This document shows positions 33,738 through 42,092 of a stretch of 64,000 bases of DNA, in pieces. The position numbers were made by a program, and so were the translations under genes. Each line of letters begins with the position of its first letter. The first letter of the stretch is position 1. A model generated the notes under the pieces. It searched no databases and had not been told where the DNA came from. It was given only the letters and a program-made list of their open reading frames with translations. Source of the DNA: JAWMQL01 sp033283165 (GTDB lineage Bacteria > Pseudomonadota > Gammaproteobacteria > Pseudomonadales > Halieaceae); assembly GCA_033283165.1 (NCBI GenBank), contig JAWMQL010000010.1, positions 124,001 through 188,000 of the forward strand, in the 5' to 3' direction.

Positions 33738-33986
33738 GTGTCCACATCCTTATTGGAGATCGTAGAGTTGGACGACGGAGAAATCGTTCTGCAGCGGGCT
33801 GATGATGAATCAGAGCCCCTGGTGCGGATTCGTTTTTCCGAGGAGTCCACCATCTACCTGATGGACCAGGGACTGGAAGTGGCCAAGGCCATGATTCAGG
33901 CAGGGATACAAGCTGCTGCGGCTCTCGCGGAACAGGGCGAGATGGAAATCGAGGAAAGTACGGAAGCCCCCCGCGTACTGCACTAG
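33738..33986 (+). CDS. Small conserved protein (topA-lexA interval)
   Basis: An 82-residue protein with a GTG start behind GAGAGG. It begins LLEIVELDDGEIVLQRADDESEPLVRIRFSEE and has an alanine-rich helix (EVAKAMIQAGIQAAAALAEQGEMEIEE). It resembles the short protein found in the same position in Pseudomonas. The function is unknown. The 113-base gap to the convergent lexA end holds nothing I recognise; sulA, which I recall there in pseudomonads, is absent. Confidence 0.8.
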   Translation: MSTSLLEIVELDDGEIVLQRADDESEPLVRIRFSEESTIYLMDQGLEVAKAMIQAGIQAAAALAEQGEMEIEESTEAPRVLH

Positions 33987-34099
33987 GCCGTCGCCAGTCT
34001 CACATACCTGGTGCTCGTCGACAGGCGCAGAACCAGGCTCCCAGGCACGCCGCCAGGCGCTTGTTGAGAACCTCCTCCGCCGCGAGAATTCCCCGGGTA

Positions 34100-34702
34100 T
34101 CAGTTACCGCGGCGTAACACGCCGACACTCAGCCCTTCGATAGCGAAGTCCTGTTGCCTGAGATCAACCCGTATCGGTTCATAGTCGGAATTCTCGGGCA
34201 ACAGTTCCAGCAGGTGTTTCTCGGCGGTTTTGTGCAGGCGCTTGACCGTCACTTCGTCCCCGATTCGCGCGACCACCACGTCACCCTCTGAGGCGACCGG
34301 TGTACTGTGAACGGCCAGCAGGTCGCCGTCAAAAATACCAATCTCGATCATGCTGTCACCCTGAACCCGGAGGAAATAATCCGCCGCTGGCTTGAAGAAG
34401 TCGCCACTCAGTTTGCAGTAATCCTCGATGTGCTGTTCCGCCAGCACCGGGCTGCCCGCGGCGACCCGACCGATAATGGGCAGGCCCGGTTGTTCAGCCA
34501 GCACGATCCCCCGGGAGGCGCCGGGAATGATCTCGATGGCGCCCTTGCGCGCCAGTGCTTTCAGGTGCTCCTCGGCGGCGTTGGCGGACTTGAATCCCAG
34601 CTCCCGCGCGATGTCGGCCCGCGTGGGGGGGTAGCCCGTGTCGGCGACGTAGTTGCGGATGACATCCAGTACCTGTTGCTGCCGGTTGGTCAGTTTTTCC
34701 AT
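34100..34702 (-). CDS. lexA: LexA repressor
   Basis: A 200-residue SOS repressor. The winged-helix N-terminus is MEKLTNRQQQVLDVIRNYVADTGYPPTRADIARELGFKSANAAEEHLKAL. The autocleavage site is Ala82-Gly83 in RVAAGSPVL, with nucleophile Ser117 in VQGDSMIEIG and general base Lys154 in VTVKRL. RecA on single-stranded DNA triggers self-cleavage. The start is the ATG giving MEKLTN. Two SOS boxes lie immediately upstream, indicating autoregulation. Confidence 0.97.
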   Translation of the reverse strand: MEKLTNRQQQVLDVIRNYVADTGYPPTRADIARELGFKSANAAEEHLKALARKGAIEIIPGASRGIVLAEQPGLPIIGRVAAGSPVLAEQHIEDYCKLSGDFFKPAADYFLRVQGDSMIEIGIFDGDLLAVHSTPVASEGDVVVARIGDEVTVKRLHKTAEKHLLELLPENSDYEPIRVDLRQQDFAIEGLSVGVLRRGN

Positions 34703-34713
34703 GGGGCGCCCAT

Positions 34714-34766
34714 CTGTGGATTTATACAATGCTGTGATTATATACAGCTTTCCGTAAAGGCCGCAA
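34714..34766 (-). promoter_or_regulatory. lexA promoter with two SOS boxes
   Basis: CTGTGATTATATACAG at 34732-34747 is a full CTGT-N8-ACAG box. CTGTGGATTTATACAA at 34714-34729 is a second box with one mismatch. On the minus strand, TTGCGG (34766-34761) and TATAAT (34742-34737) are 18 bases apart, with the -10 buried in the first box. The tandem layout resembles that of E. coli lexA. Confidence 0.85.
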
Positions 34767-34867
34767 TGTCCAATACGCGGGGACGCTGAAGTTGGCAGAT
34801 GGGAAATCGGCGCGCTGTGGAGCGCGACCGTGGCGGTTACGGGGATCTGGAAGCGGCGAGGGCGGGA

Positions 34868-35185
34868 TTAAAAATCCTCGACCCCGTACATGATATCGGG
34901 CTCGATATAGTTCAGCGGACTGTTCCAGTCTTCGGGGTGGAAGGGCAGGTCGGGGTCTACCCCATCGTCATCGTCAAGCTCGAAGGGTGTGCGCCAGTCC
35001 TCGGGTGCCTCGGCCCGTTGCAGGGTCAGTTCACGCCACGCGTCGAGGTCGTATTCCGCTACTTCCCCGTCCAGGTACTGGGTTTCAATCAGGTGTGCGG
35101 CAGGATCCCAGGCGACAACTTCAAACATGGCGTTGCTTTGTAAATCTTTATACCAGCCGCCGACTACCGGGCTTAACATTTTCAT
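34868..35185 (-). CDS. DUF6763-like conserved small protein
   Basis: A 105-residue acidic cytosolic protein. It has a conserved N-terminal part, VVGGWYKDLQSNAMFEVVAWDPAAHLIETQYLDGEVAEYDLDAWREL, and a variable acidic C-terminus (ELDDDDGVDPDLPFHPEDW). Several ATGs are in frame; I choose 35185 with GGTGG upstream, and 35179 or 35296 are alternatives. It lies upstream of lexA on the same strand with about 165 bases between. The function is unknown. Confidence 0.7.
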   Translation of the reverse strand: MKMLSPVVGGWYKDLQSNAMFEVVAWDPAAHLIETQYLDGEVAEYDLDAWRELTLQRAEAPEDWRTPFELDDDDGVDPDLPFHPEDWNSPLNYIEPDIMYGVEDF

Positions 35186-35301
35186 AATGGCCACCATTCG
35201 CGCTTGGAATATCAACATATCACGCTGAAGTTCCCTGTCCATTATGCGAATTGGCGATAAGAAATCGCATGTGAAATTACGCTTTGTTCCGGCCAAAAAC
35301 T

Positions 35302-35332
35302 TTTCAAAACAGATCAGTCAGTTGCGTATAAT
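35302..35332 (+). promoter_or_regulatory. Possible promoter upstream of the MscS gene
   Basis: A consensus TATAAT at 35327-35332 has only a weak -35 (TTTCAA, 19-base spacing). It lies in the 264-base divergent gap between the DUF6763-like gene and the channel gene. The same gap holds an imperfect hairpin, 35386-35391/35420-35425 (GCCCGG/CCGGGC), with an A/T-rich interior, just before the coding start. Confidence 0.35.
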
Positions 35333-35449
35333 TCCCCGAGACGGTCTCAGGTGCTCGATGGCTGTATATGCTTTCGTTAGACTAAGCCCGGTGCTTTCAA
35401 ATAAATAAATTGTCTAAAGCCGGGCGCAGAGGCACGATGCAGGGAAAAC

Positions 35450-36550
35450 GTGGAAAAAATTCTCGAACTGATTGACAAGGCGAGCCTGACCCTGGGCCTG
35501 GAAAACTGGGCCCTGACCCTGGTGCTGTGGCTGCTGTTTGGCCTGGTCCTGCATTTCGCCCTGGCCTACCTGTTCCGACGCCTGCACCGCGTGGCGCAGG
35601 CCAGTGAGCAACGCTGGGACGATGTGATCATTACCGCCCTGGAGTTGCCCCTGCGGGCGGTGGCCTGGGTAGCGGTGTTGTACGTGGCCATAGACATCTA
35701 CCCGGGCACCCTGGGGCTGCAGGACAAAATCAACCCGGCCTTTGATACCGTCACGGTAATCCTGCTGGCCTGGTTATTGCGGCGGATGATTCGGGGGGTG
35801 GAAAAGGAGTTGCTGCGGGAGACCCACGGCCTCACGTCCTCCACCGACAAGGCCGGGGTGCGCTCCACCGCCAAGTTGTTGCGGGTGGTGCTCTACATCC
35901 TGGCCGGCATCATGATCCTGCAGACCCTGGGGGTGTCCATTTCCGGCCTGCTGGCCTTCGGGGGTATCGGCGGTATCGCGGTGGGCTTTGCCGCCAAGGA
36001 CCTGTTGGCGAACTTCTTTGGTGGGCTCAGTATCTACCTGGATAAACCCTTCACCACCGGTGACTGGATTCGTTCCCCCGACAAGGAAATAGAGGGTGTG
36101 GTGGAGGAGATCGGCTGGCGACTTACCCGTATCCGGACCTTTGACCAGCGCCCCCTGTATGTGCCGAACGCGGTATTCAGCCAGATTTCGGTCGAGAACC
36201 CATCGCGCATGCGCAACCGGCGTATCAAGGAGACCATCGGTATCCGCTACCAGGATGCGGACAAGATGGAAGTCATCGTGGAGCAGGTTCACACCATGCT
36301 GCGAGAGCATGACGATATCGAGAAGGAGAGCCGGCCCCTGATCGTCAATTTTGATCGTTTCGGCCCCTCATCCCTGGATTTCTTTATTTACACCTTTACC
36401 AAAACCACCGACTGGATCCAGTTTCACGCGATCAAGCAGGATGTGTTGCTACGGATTATCCGCATTGTCCACGCCAATGGTGCCGATGTGGCCTTTCCCA
36501 CCCGCACCCTGGTGCTGGAGAACAGCGCAAGCAGGGAGGCCGCATCGTGA
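35450..36550 (+). CDS. MscS-family mechanosensitive ion channel
   Basis: A 366-residue channel. Four hydrophobic helices lie in the first 170 residues. The pore-lining helix and following beta domain are LGVSISGLLAFGGIGGIAVGFAAKDLLANFFGGLSIYLDKPFTTGDWI. The cytosolic cage has EEIGWRLTRIRTFDQRPLYVPNAVFS. It opens under hypo-osmotic tension. The GTG start has AGGG upstream. It is longer than E. coli MscS (286) by extra N-terminal helices, fitting the YbdG/YnaI class. Its stop overlaps the phosphorylase start (GTGA). Confidence 0.94.
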   Translation: MEKILELIDKASLTLGLENWALTLVLWLLFGLVLHFALAYLFRRLHRVAQASEQRWDDVIITALELPLRAVAWVAVLYVAIDIYPGTLGLQDKINPAFDTVTVILLAWLLRRMIRGVEKELLRETHGLTSSTDKAGVRSTAKLLRVVLYILAGIMILQTLGVSISGLLAFGGIGGIAVGFAAKDLLANFFGGLSIYLDKPFTTGDWIRSPDKEIEGVVEEIGWRLTRIRTFDQRPLYVPNAVFSQISVENPSRMRNRRIKETIGIRYQDADKMEVIVEQVHTMLREHDDIEKESRPLIVNFDRFGPSSLDFFIYTFTKTTDWIQFHAIKQDVLLRIIRIVHANGADVAFPTRTLVLENSASREAAS

Positions 36551-37293
36551 CCCTGGCTATTATCGGAGGGACCGGCATAGAGCAGCTGGAGGGCCTGGAA
36601 ACCGTGTCTTCCCACCGGGTTGATACGCCCTATGGCGAGCCATCCCGCGCGGTCGATGAAGGGCGCCTGGGGGGCGCCAGGCTATTTTTCCTGCAGCGAC
36701 ACGGCAGTCCGGACGCGATACCGCCGCACAGCATCAACTATCGCGCCAATATCTGGGCTCTGCGCGAGCTCGGGGCCACGGATATCGTCGCCATCAATGC
36801 GGTGGGCGGTATCACGCCGGCCATGGCCACCGGCAGCCTCGTGATTCCGCACCAGCTGATCGACTACAGTTGGGGTCGCGAGCACACCTTTGACGAGGGC
36901 GCGGGTGGCCAGCTGCTGCACATTGATTTCACCGAGCCCTACGACCCGGAGCTGCGCCGGGCGTTGCTGGATGCGGCCGCTGCGGCGTCAGTCGATCTTA
37001 TCGTCGGAGCAGTCTATGGCGTTGCCCAGGGGCCGCGCCTGGAAACGGCCGCGGAAGTGGATCGTATGGAGCGGGACGGTTGTGACGTGGTGGGCATGAC
37101 CGCCATGCCCGAGACGGCTCTGGCGCGGGAGCTTGGACTGGCCTACGCCAGCGTCAGCATGGTGGTCAATCCGGCTGCCGGCCGCAGTAGTGAACCCATC
37201 ACCCTGGAGGGAATGCGCGCGATATTGTCGGCCGGGGCGGCACAGGTGCGGGCGTTGATCCGGGAACTGGTGGCGCTGCGCTACAGTGGCTGA
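36547..37293 (+). CDS. S-methyl-5'-thioinosine phosphorylase (MTAP/PNP family)
   Basis: A 248-residue phosphorylase: LAIIGGTGIEQLEGLE phosphate loop, LQRHGSPDAIPPHSINYRANIWAL, INAVGGITPAM, and GMTAMPETALARELGLAYASVSMVVNPAAG. The sequence and its place near mfd and csiV match the Pseudomonas enzyme that splits methylthioinosine in polyamine-derived purine salvage. A methylthioadenosine or other purine nucleoside substrate is the alternative. It has a GTG start and its 3' end overlaps the convergent csiV by 13 bases. Confidence 0.88.
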   Translation: MTLAIIGGTGIEQLEGLETVSSHRVDTPYGEPSRAVDEGRLGGARLFFLQRHGSPDAIPPHSINYRANIWALRELGATDIVAINAVGGITPAMATGSLVIPHQLIDYSWGREHTFDEGAGGQLLHIDFTEPYDPELRRALLDAAAAASVDLIVGAVYGVAQGPRLETAAEVDRMERDGCDVVGMTAMPETALARELGLAYASVSMVVNPAAGRSSEPITLEGMRAILSAGAAQVRALIRELVALRYSG

Positions 37294-38435
37294 TCTGCAG
37301 GGGACCCTGCTTCCTCCGCTGCAGCCGCCTCTGCAGCTGCTGCGCTGGCCTGCTCGGCCAGGCCGCGTAGCTCGAGTTCTTCTTCCGTCACCGGGGTCAG
37401 TTTGATCAACAGGCCGAACAGTGGGTGGTCCAGGTAGTGGATCTCGCCGCTGCGCATGCGCCGCTTCTCGGTCATGGCAACCGCGTGCCGCCAGGGGTAT
37501 TGGGGCTCCTCTGGCGCGGTTTCCTCCTCCGGCACCGACCCTGATTCCGGCTCGGGCGCGGCGATTTCGGCCTCGTCCATGTACCACCAGCTGTCCCCGG
37601 TCTCGGGCGGCGGTGGTTCTATGACCACCAGCGAAGGCGGGCCGAGTGGCGCGGGCGGCATGCGCCACTGGCCGGGCAGGTAATCTCCCGCGGTGTTCAA
37701 CCACAAACGGGTCTCCAGGTGCAGGTATCGCGACAGGTATAACAGTACGCTGCCCTGCAGTTCCGGCCACTCGGCGCTATCGCCGGATCGGTCCAGTACC
37801 AGTGGCACCGCAGCTTCCCGGGGGCTCATGGGTTGCAGCCAGGCCTGATGAAAATGCAGTTGGTAGCCTCCGCGCCGTTCCATGTAGGCGGCCTTGCCCC
37901 GGAATTCCCGTTCCTCGTCCGGCAGCGTGATAAACGGTGTCGGCCGAGGTGGCGGCGCCTCCGGATCGGGCAGCTCCTCCGCCCCTGGCTGCGCCATGGG
38001 GGCGGTTGCCTGATCGCCGGCCGTCGGGTCGCTGTCCGGTTCCAGCCGGGGTATGTCGCTGGCCGGGCCCGGCGGCGGAATATCGGTATCGTGGTCCGGC
38101 GGCGTCTCGTCGAGGTCCGGCTCCGGCAACAGCGTGATGGTCTGGACCCCGAATTCGTCCACCGTGCTCTCGGCGAGCTGCTCTCCCAGGTTGGCTGCCA
38201 CCCGGCGTGGGTCCACCAGGAAACGGTACTGTTCCGGGTAGCGGAGATCGGGCGTCGCCGGCCACTGTTCCGCCTGGCCTGCGGCACTGTCGGGCTGGCT
38301 GAACACCAGCAACTCGACGCGGTACCAGCGCTCCTCGCCGTTGTCCTGCGCCCGGGCCGTCGTGACCCAGGCCAGCGCAAGTCCCAGCAGCGCCAGTGTC
38401 GGGATTCGGGAACAGTGACAGTGGCGGCGAGTCAT
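37281..38435 (-). CDS. csiV: CsiV family periplasmic protein
   Basis: A 384-residue protein with signal peptide MTRRHCHCSRIPTLALLGLALAWVTTARAQ. The conserved start is RWYRVELLVFSQPD. A proline/acid-rich variable middle (PEPDLDETPPDHDTDIPPPG...) precedes the conserved C-terminal part, HFHQAWLQPM and LLYLSRYLHLETRLWL and RMRSGEIHYLDHPLFGLLIKLTPV. In pseudomonads this family lies next to mfd, as here (ATGA overlap). CsiV is reported to affect peptidoglycan and cell shape; the assignment is by sequence pattern and synteny. Confidence 0.88.
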   Translation of the reverse strand: MTRRHCHCSRIPTLALLGLALAWVTTARAQDNGEERWYRVELLVFSQPDSAAGQAEQWPATPDLRYPEQYRFLVDPRRVAANLGEQLAESTVDEFGVQTITLLPEPDLDETPPDHDTDIPPPGPASDIPRLEPDSDPTAGDQATAPMAQPGAEELPDPEAPPPRPTPFITLPDEEREFRGKAAYMERRGGYQLHFHQAWLQPMSPREAAVPLVLDRSGDSAEWPELQGSVLLYLSRYLHLETRLWLNTAGDYLPGQWRMPPAPLGPPSLVVIEPPPPETGDSWWYMDEAEIAAPEPESGSVPEEETAPEEPQYPWRHAVAMTEKRRMRSGEIHYLDHPLFGLLIKLTPVTEEELELRGLAEQASAAAAEAAAAEEAGSPADQPL

Positions 38436-41400
38436 CAGGCGGCGTCTTCCGTGGCGTCAGCGGTGAAGGTATCCAGCAACTGTTCGGCGTACTGCTGGCG
38501 CTCGGTGGTATCGGCCAGGTCCAGTTCCACCCGCAGGCGGGTGGCGCCCGCCAGTTTGTAGCCGCGCGGGTCCGACTGCACCAGCTTGACCAGGCTGAGG
38601 GGATTGACCCGGGTTGATTCCTTGAAGTCGATACTACCACCGCCCGCGCCCAGCTCAATGCCGCTGATACCGAGTTTCTCGGCCCGTTGGCGCAGCCGCG
38701 CCAACTGGAACAGGTTGCCCACCTGCGCGGGCAGCAGGCCGAAGCGATCGATCATCTCTACCTGGATGTCGCGCAGGGCCTGTTCGTCACCGGCCGCGGC
38801 GATGCGTTTGTACAGTACCAGGCGGGTATTGATGTCCGGCAGGTAGTCTTCGGGAATCAGCGCGGGCAAGTGGAGGTTGACCTCGGTGCCCTTGTCCAGC
38901 GGCGCATCCACGTCGGGGATTTCGCCCCGCTTGAGGGCGTCGACTGCGCGTTGCAGCATGTCCATGTACAGGGTGAAACCCACCGAGTGAATTTGCCCGC
39001 TCTGTTCGTCACCCAGCAACTCGCCGGCCCCGCGAATCTCCAGATCGTGGGTGGCCAGCAGGTAGCCGGCGCCAAGATCCCCGGCGGCCTCGATCGCTTC
39101 CAGCCGTTTCGACGCGTCGGTAGTGATGGCGGAGCGCGGCGGGCATAACAGGTAGGCGTAGGCCTGGTGGTGGGAACGGCCGACCCGGCCCCGCAGCTGG
39201 TGCAACTGGGCCAGGCCGAACTTGTCCGCCCGTTCGATAATGATGGTATTTGCGTTCGGAATGTCTATGCCGGTCTCGATAATGGTAGTGCACAGAAGGA
39301 TATGGTGGCGCTGGTGGTAGAAGGCCGACATGACCTGTTCCAGCTGGTGTTCGCGCAACTGCCCGTGGGCTACCGCGATGCTCAGGTCGGGCAGCAGCTC
39401 GCGCAGCTTACGCGCGGTCTCCTCGATGGTCTTGACCTCATTGTGCAGATAATACACCTGCCCGCCGCGCAGGGTTTCGCGCAGCACGGCCTCCCGGATC
39501 AGGGCGATATTGTGCTCCCGGACAAAGGTCTTGATGGACAGCCGGCGGGCGGGTGGGGTGGCGATGATGGACAGGTCACGCATGCCCCCGAGAGCCATGT
39601 TCAACGTGCGGGGAATGGGGGTGGCGGTCAGGGTCAGGATGTCGACTTCAGTGCGCAGCGCCTTGATCGCCTCCTTCTGCTTTACCCCGAAACGGTGTTC
39701 CTCGTCGATGATCAACAGGCCCAGGTCGTGAAAGCGGAAATCGTTCTGTAATAGTTTGTGGGTGCCGACCAGGATATCCACCTTGCCCGCGCTGACCCGC
39801 TCGATCACTCTGGCCATATCCGCGGCGCCGCGAAAGCGCGACACGACCTCGACGACAACCGGCCAGTCGGCAAAGCGGTCACTGAACGAGTTGTAATGCT
39901 GTTGCGCCAGCAGGGTGGTGGGCACCAGCACCGCCACCTGTTTGCCGTTGCGGGTGGCGAGCCAGGCGGCGCGCATGGCCACCTCGGTCTTGCCGAAGCC
40001 GACGTCTCCGCATACCAGCCGGTCCATGACCCGGCTGGAACTCATATCCGCGAGCACCGCGGCGATGGCCTGGGCCTGATCAGGGGTTTCCTCGAAAGGA
40101 AAGGCCTCAGCGAAGCGGGCGTACTCCTCGTCTTCGCAATCGAAGGCGAAGCCTTCCCGGGCCTCCCGGCGGGCGTAGACCTCCAGCAGTTGCGCGGCAA
40201 TATCGCTGGCCTTTTCACTGGCCTTGCGCCGGGCCTTTTCCCACTGGTCGGAACCGAGCCGGTGCAGGGGTGCCAGGTCCGGGTCACTGCCGGCATAGCG
40301 GCTGATCAGGTGCAGGGAGGAAACCGGTACGTACAGGCGCGAGCCCTGGGCGTACTCCAGGGTGAGAAATTCGTTTTCCTGGTCATCCACCGTCAGGGTC
40401 TGCAGGCCCCGGTACCGACCCACCCCGTGTTCCAGGTGCACGACCGGAATTCCCTCACGCAGCTCGTTGATATCACGAAACACGTTGGCTGCCGCGCTTT
40501 CCGTGTCGCGCAGGCGCCGCCGGCGCTGCGCCACCCGTTCACCGAACAGCTGCGATTCGCAGACCAGCGCCGGCAGGGACTCACCCAGGTACAGCCCGCG
40601 GCCCAGTGGTGCGGTTGCAATAGCGAAATCCAGCCCCGAAGCGAGGAAAGCGGCCCAGTTCTCCACCTCCGCCGGGGCGAGATTTTCCGCTGCCAGGGAC
40701 TCCAGCAGGATCTCGCGGCGGCCTGCGCTCTCGGCGACCAGCAGGGTGGGGGCCCGGCGCTGTTCAAGGTGCGCCGCCAGACGTTTGGCCGGAGAACTGC
40801 CCTTGTCCTCTCCCGCCAGGACCGGCGGGGGTTCGACGGGTAGCGTTACGTGGACCGGTGCCTCGGGATTCTGGCGCAGTTCCAGCACCGGGTGGTCGCC
40901 GAGCAGGCTGAACAGTTCCTCCACCGGCAGGAAGCCGCGCACCGGTGGCAGCAGCGGATGGCGCGGGTCAATGCCATATTCCCGGTAGCGCTCGTTGACC
41001 TCGTCCCAGAAAGCCATCGCCGCGCCGTGGTAGTCACCCAGAGCCAGGACGGCGGTATCCTGCGGCAGGTACTCGAACAGGCTGGCACAGCGCTCGAAGA
41101 ACAGGGGCAGGTAGTATTCGCTGCCGCCGCTGGCTCGCCCGGCGCTGATTTCCGTGAAGACGGGGCAATGGTCGGGGTCGACGTCGAAGGTTTCGTACCA
41201 GTTCATCTGGAACCGGTGGATTCCGGTACTGTCCAGTGGGAACTCACGGGCCGGCAGCAGCCTGATCTCCTCTACCCGGCTCACGGTGCGCTGGGTTTCC
41301 GGGTCGAACAGGCGCAGGCTGTCCACCTCGTCGTCCAGCAGGTCGATGCGGTAGGGAAGTTCGCTGCCCATGGGGTAGATGTCCAGCAGCGAGCCCCGCA

Positions 41401-41899
41401 GGGCGAATTCACCGTGCTCGAACACGGTCTCGACATTGCGATAGCCGTTCTGTTCCAGGTTGCCGCGAAAAGCGTGCACGTCCAGTGATTGGCCTGTCTG
41501 CAGCATCAGGGCGGAGCCCGCCAGGTACTCGGTAGGTGGCAACCGGTGCATCAGGGTGGGTATGGGTACCACCAGTACGCCGCCCGCCAGTGTCGGCAGC
41601 CGGTGCAGGGTGCTGAGCCGCTCCGAGATGATGTCCTGGTGGGGTGAGAAATTGTCGTAGGGCAGGGTTTCCCAGTCCGGCAGCAGCAGCATTTCGGTAC
41701 CCTGATCAAGGTAGAACGGCAGCTCCCGTTCCAGGGTCAATGCGCTGTGGGTGTCGGGGGTGATAACCAGCAGCACCCGGTCGGGACTGGCCAGTTCAGC
41801 CAGCAGGGCACAGTCAGCGGCACCGTGACAGGGACCGATGGCCGTGCGAGAACCTGTTTTACAGGGCCAGGGTGATTTGTCGAGAAATTCGGAGAGCAT
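38435..41899 (-). CDS. mfd: Transcription-repair coupling factor Mfd
   Basis: A 1154-residue helicase-like translocase. The UvrB-homology region lies at the N-terminus (LLLPDWETLPYDNFSPHQDIISERL, and PTLMHRLPP). The RNA-polymerase interaction domain has GDLVVHLEHGVGRYRGL-type sequence (seen as IPVVHLEHGVGRYRGLQTL). The superfamily 2 motor has CGDVGFGKTEVAMRAAW, the DEEH box (IIDEEHRFGVKQKE) and LTLTATPIPRTLNMA. The TRCF domain closes it. The start is at the ATG 41899 (MLSEFLDK); a 42-residue upstream extension is not conserved-looking. It is divergent from gap. Confidence 0.96.
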   Translation of the reverse strand: MLSEFLDKSPWPCKTGSRTAIGPCHGAADCALLAELASPDRVLLVITPDTHSALTLERELPFYLDQGTEMLLLPDWETLPYDNFSPHQDIISERLSTLHRLPTLAGGVLVVPIPTLMHRLPPTEYLAGSALMLQTGQSLDVHAFRGNLEQNGYRNVETVFEHGEFALRGSLLDIYPMGSELPYRIDLLDDEVDSLRLFDPETQRTVSRVEEIRLLPAREFPLDSTGIHRFQMNWYETFDVDPDHCPVFTEISAGRASGGSEYYLPLFFERCASLFEYLPQDTAVLALGDYHGAAMAFWDEVNERYREYGIDPRHPLLPPVRGFLPVEELFSLLGDHPVLELRQNPEAPVHVTLPVEPPPVLAGEDKGSSPAKRLAAHLEQRRAPTLLVAESAGRREILLESLAAENLAPAEVENWAAFLASGLDFAIATAPLGRGLYLGESLPALVCESQLFGERVAQRRRRLRDTESAAANVFRDINELREGIPVVHLEHGVGRYRGLQTLTVDDQENEFLTLEYAQGSRLYVPVSSLHLISRYAGSDPDLAPLHRLGSDQWEKARRKASEKASDIAAQLLEVYARREAREGFAFDCEDEEYARFAEAFPFEETPDQAQAIAAVLADMSSSRVMDRLVCGDVGFGKTEVAMRAAWLATRNGKQVAVLVPTTLLAQQHYNSFSDRFADWPVVVEVVSRFRGAADMARVIERVSAGKVDILVGTHKLLQNDFRFHDLGLLIIDEEHRFGVKQKEAIKALRTEVDILTLTATPIPRTLNMALGGMRDLSIIATPPARRLSIKTFVREHNIALIREAVLRETLRGGQVYYLHNEVKTIEETARKLRELLPDLSIAVAHGQLREHQLEQVMSAFYHQRHHILLCTTIIETGIDIPNANTIIIERADKFGLAQLHQLRGRVGRSHHQAYAYLLCPPRSAITTDASKRLEAIEAAGDLGAGYLLATHDLEIRGAGELLGDEQSGQIHSVGFTLYMDMLQRAVDALKRGEIPDVDAPLDKGTEVNLHLPALIPEDYLPDINTRLVLYKRIAAAGDEQALRDIQVEMIDRFGLLPAQVGNLFQLARLRQRAEKLGISGIELGAGGGSIDFKESTRVNPLSLVKLVQSDPRGYKLAGATRLRVELDLADTTERQQYAEQLLDTFTADATEDAA

Positions 41900-42019
41900 G
41901 ATTTTCCAGCAGGCAGATGCGAAGTGTACACCTGATGACATTCCGCGGCCACGATTTAGCCCGGCGTTTCCTGCGCAATTGTATAGCCCGGATCGGGGCC
42001 TGATTGTTGCCGCACGAAC

Positions 42020-42048
42020 TTGCACCGTAAGGGGCTAAATCGGATAAT
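42020..42048 (+). promoter_or_regulatory. Promoter of gap
   Basis: TTGCAC (42020-42025) and GATAAT (42043-42048) are 17 bases apart, about 45 bases before the gap GTG. The gap between mfd and gap is 193 bases and divergent. Confidence 0.6.
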
Positions 42049-42092
42049 ACGCGCCCCCTGATTAACCTGCACAGACGGAGAAGGCCAGCACA

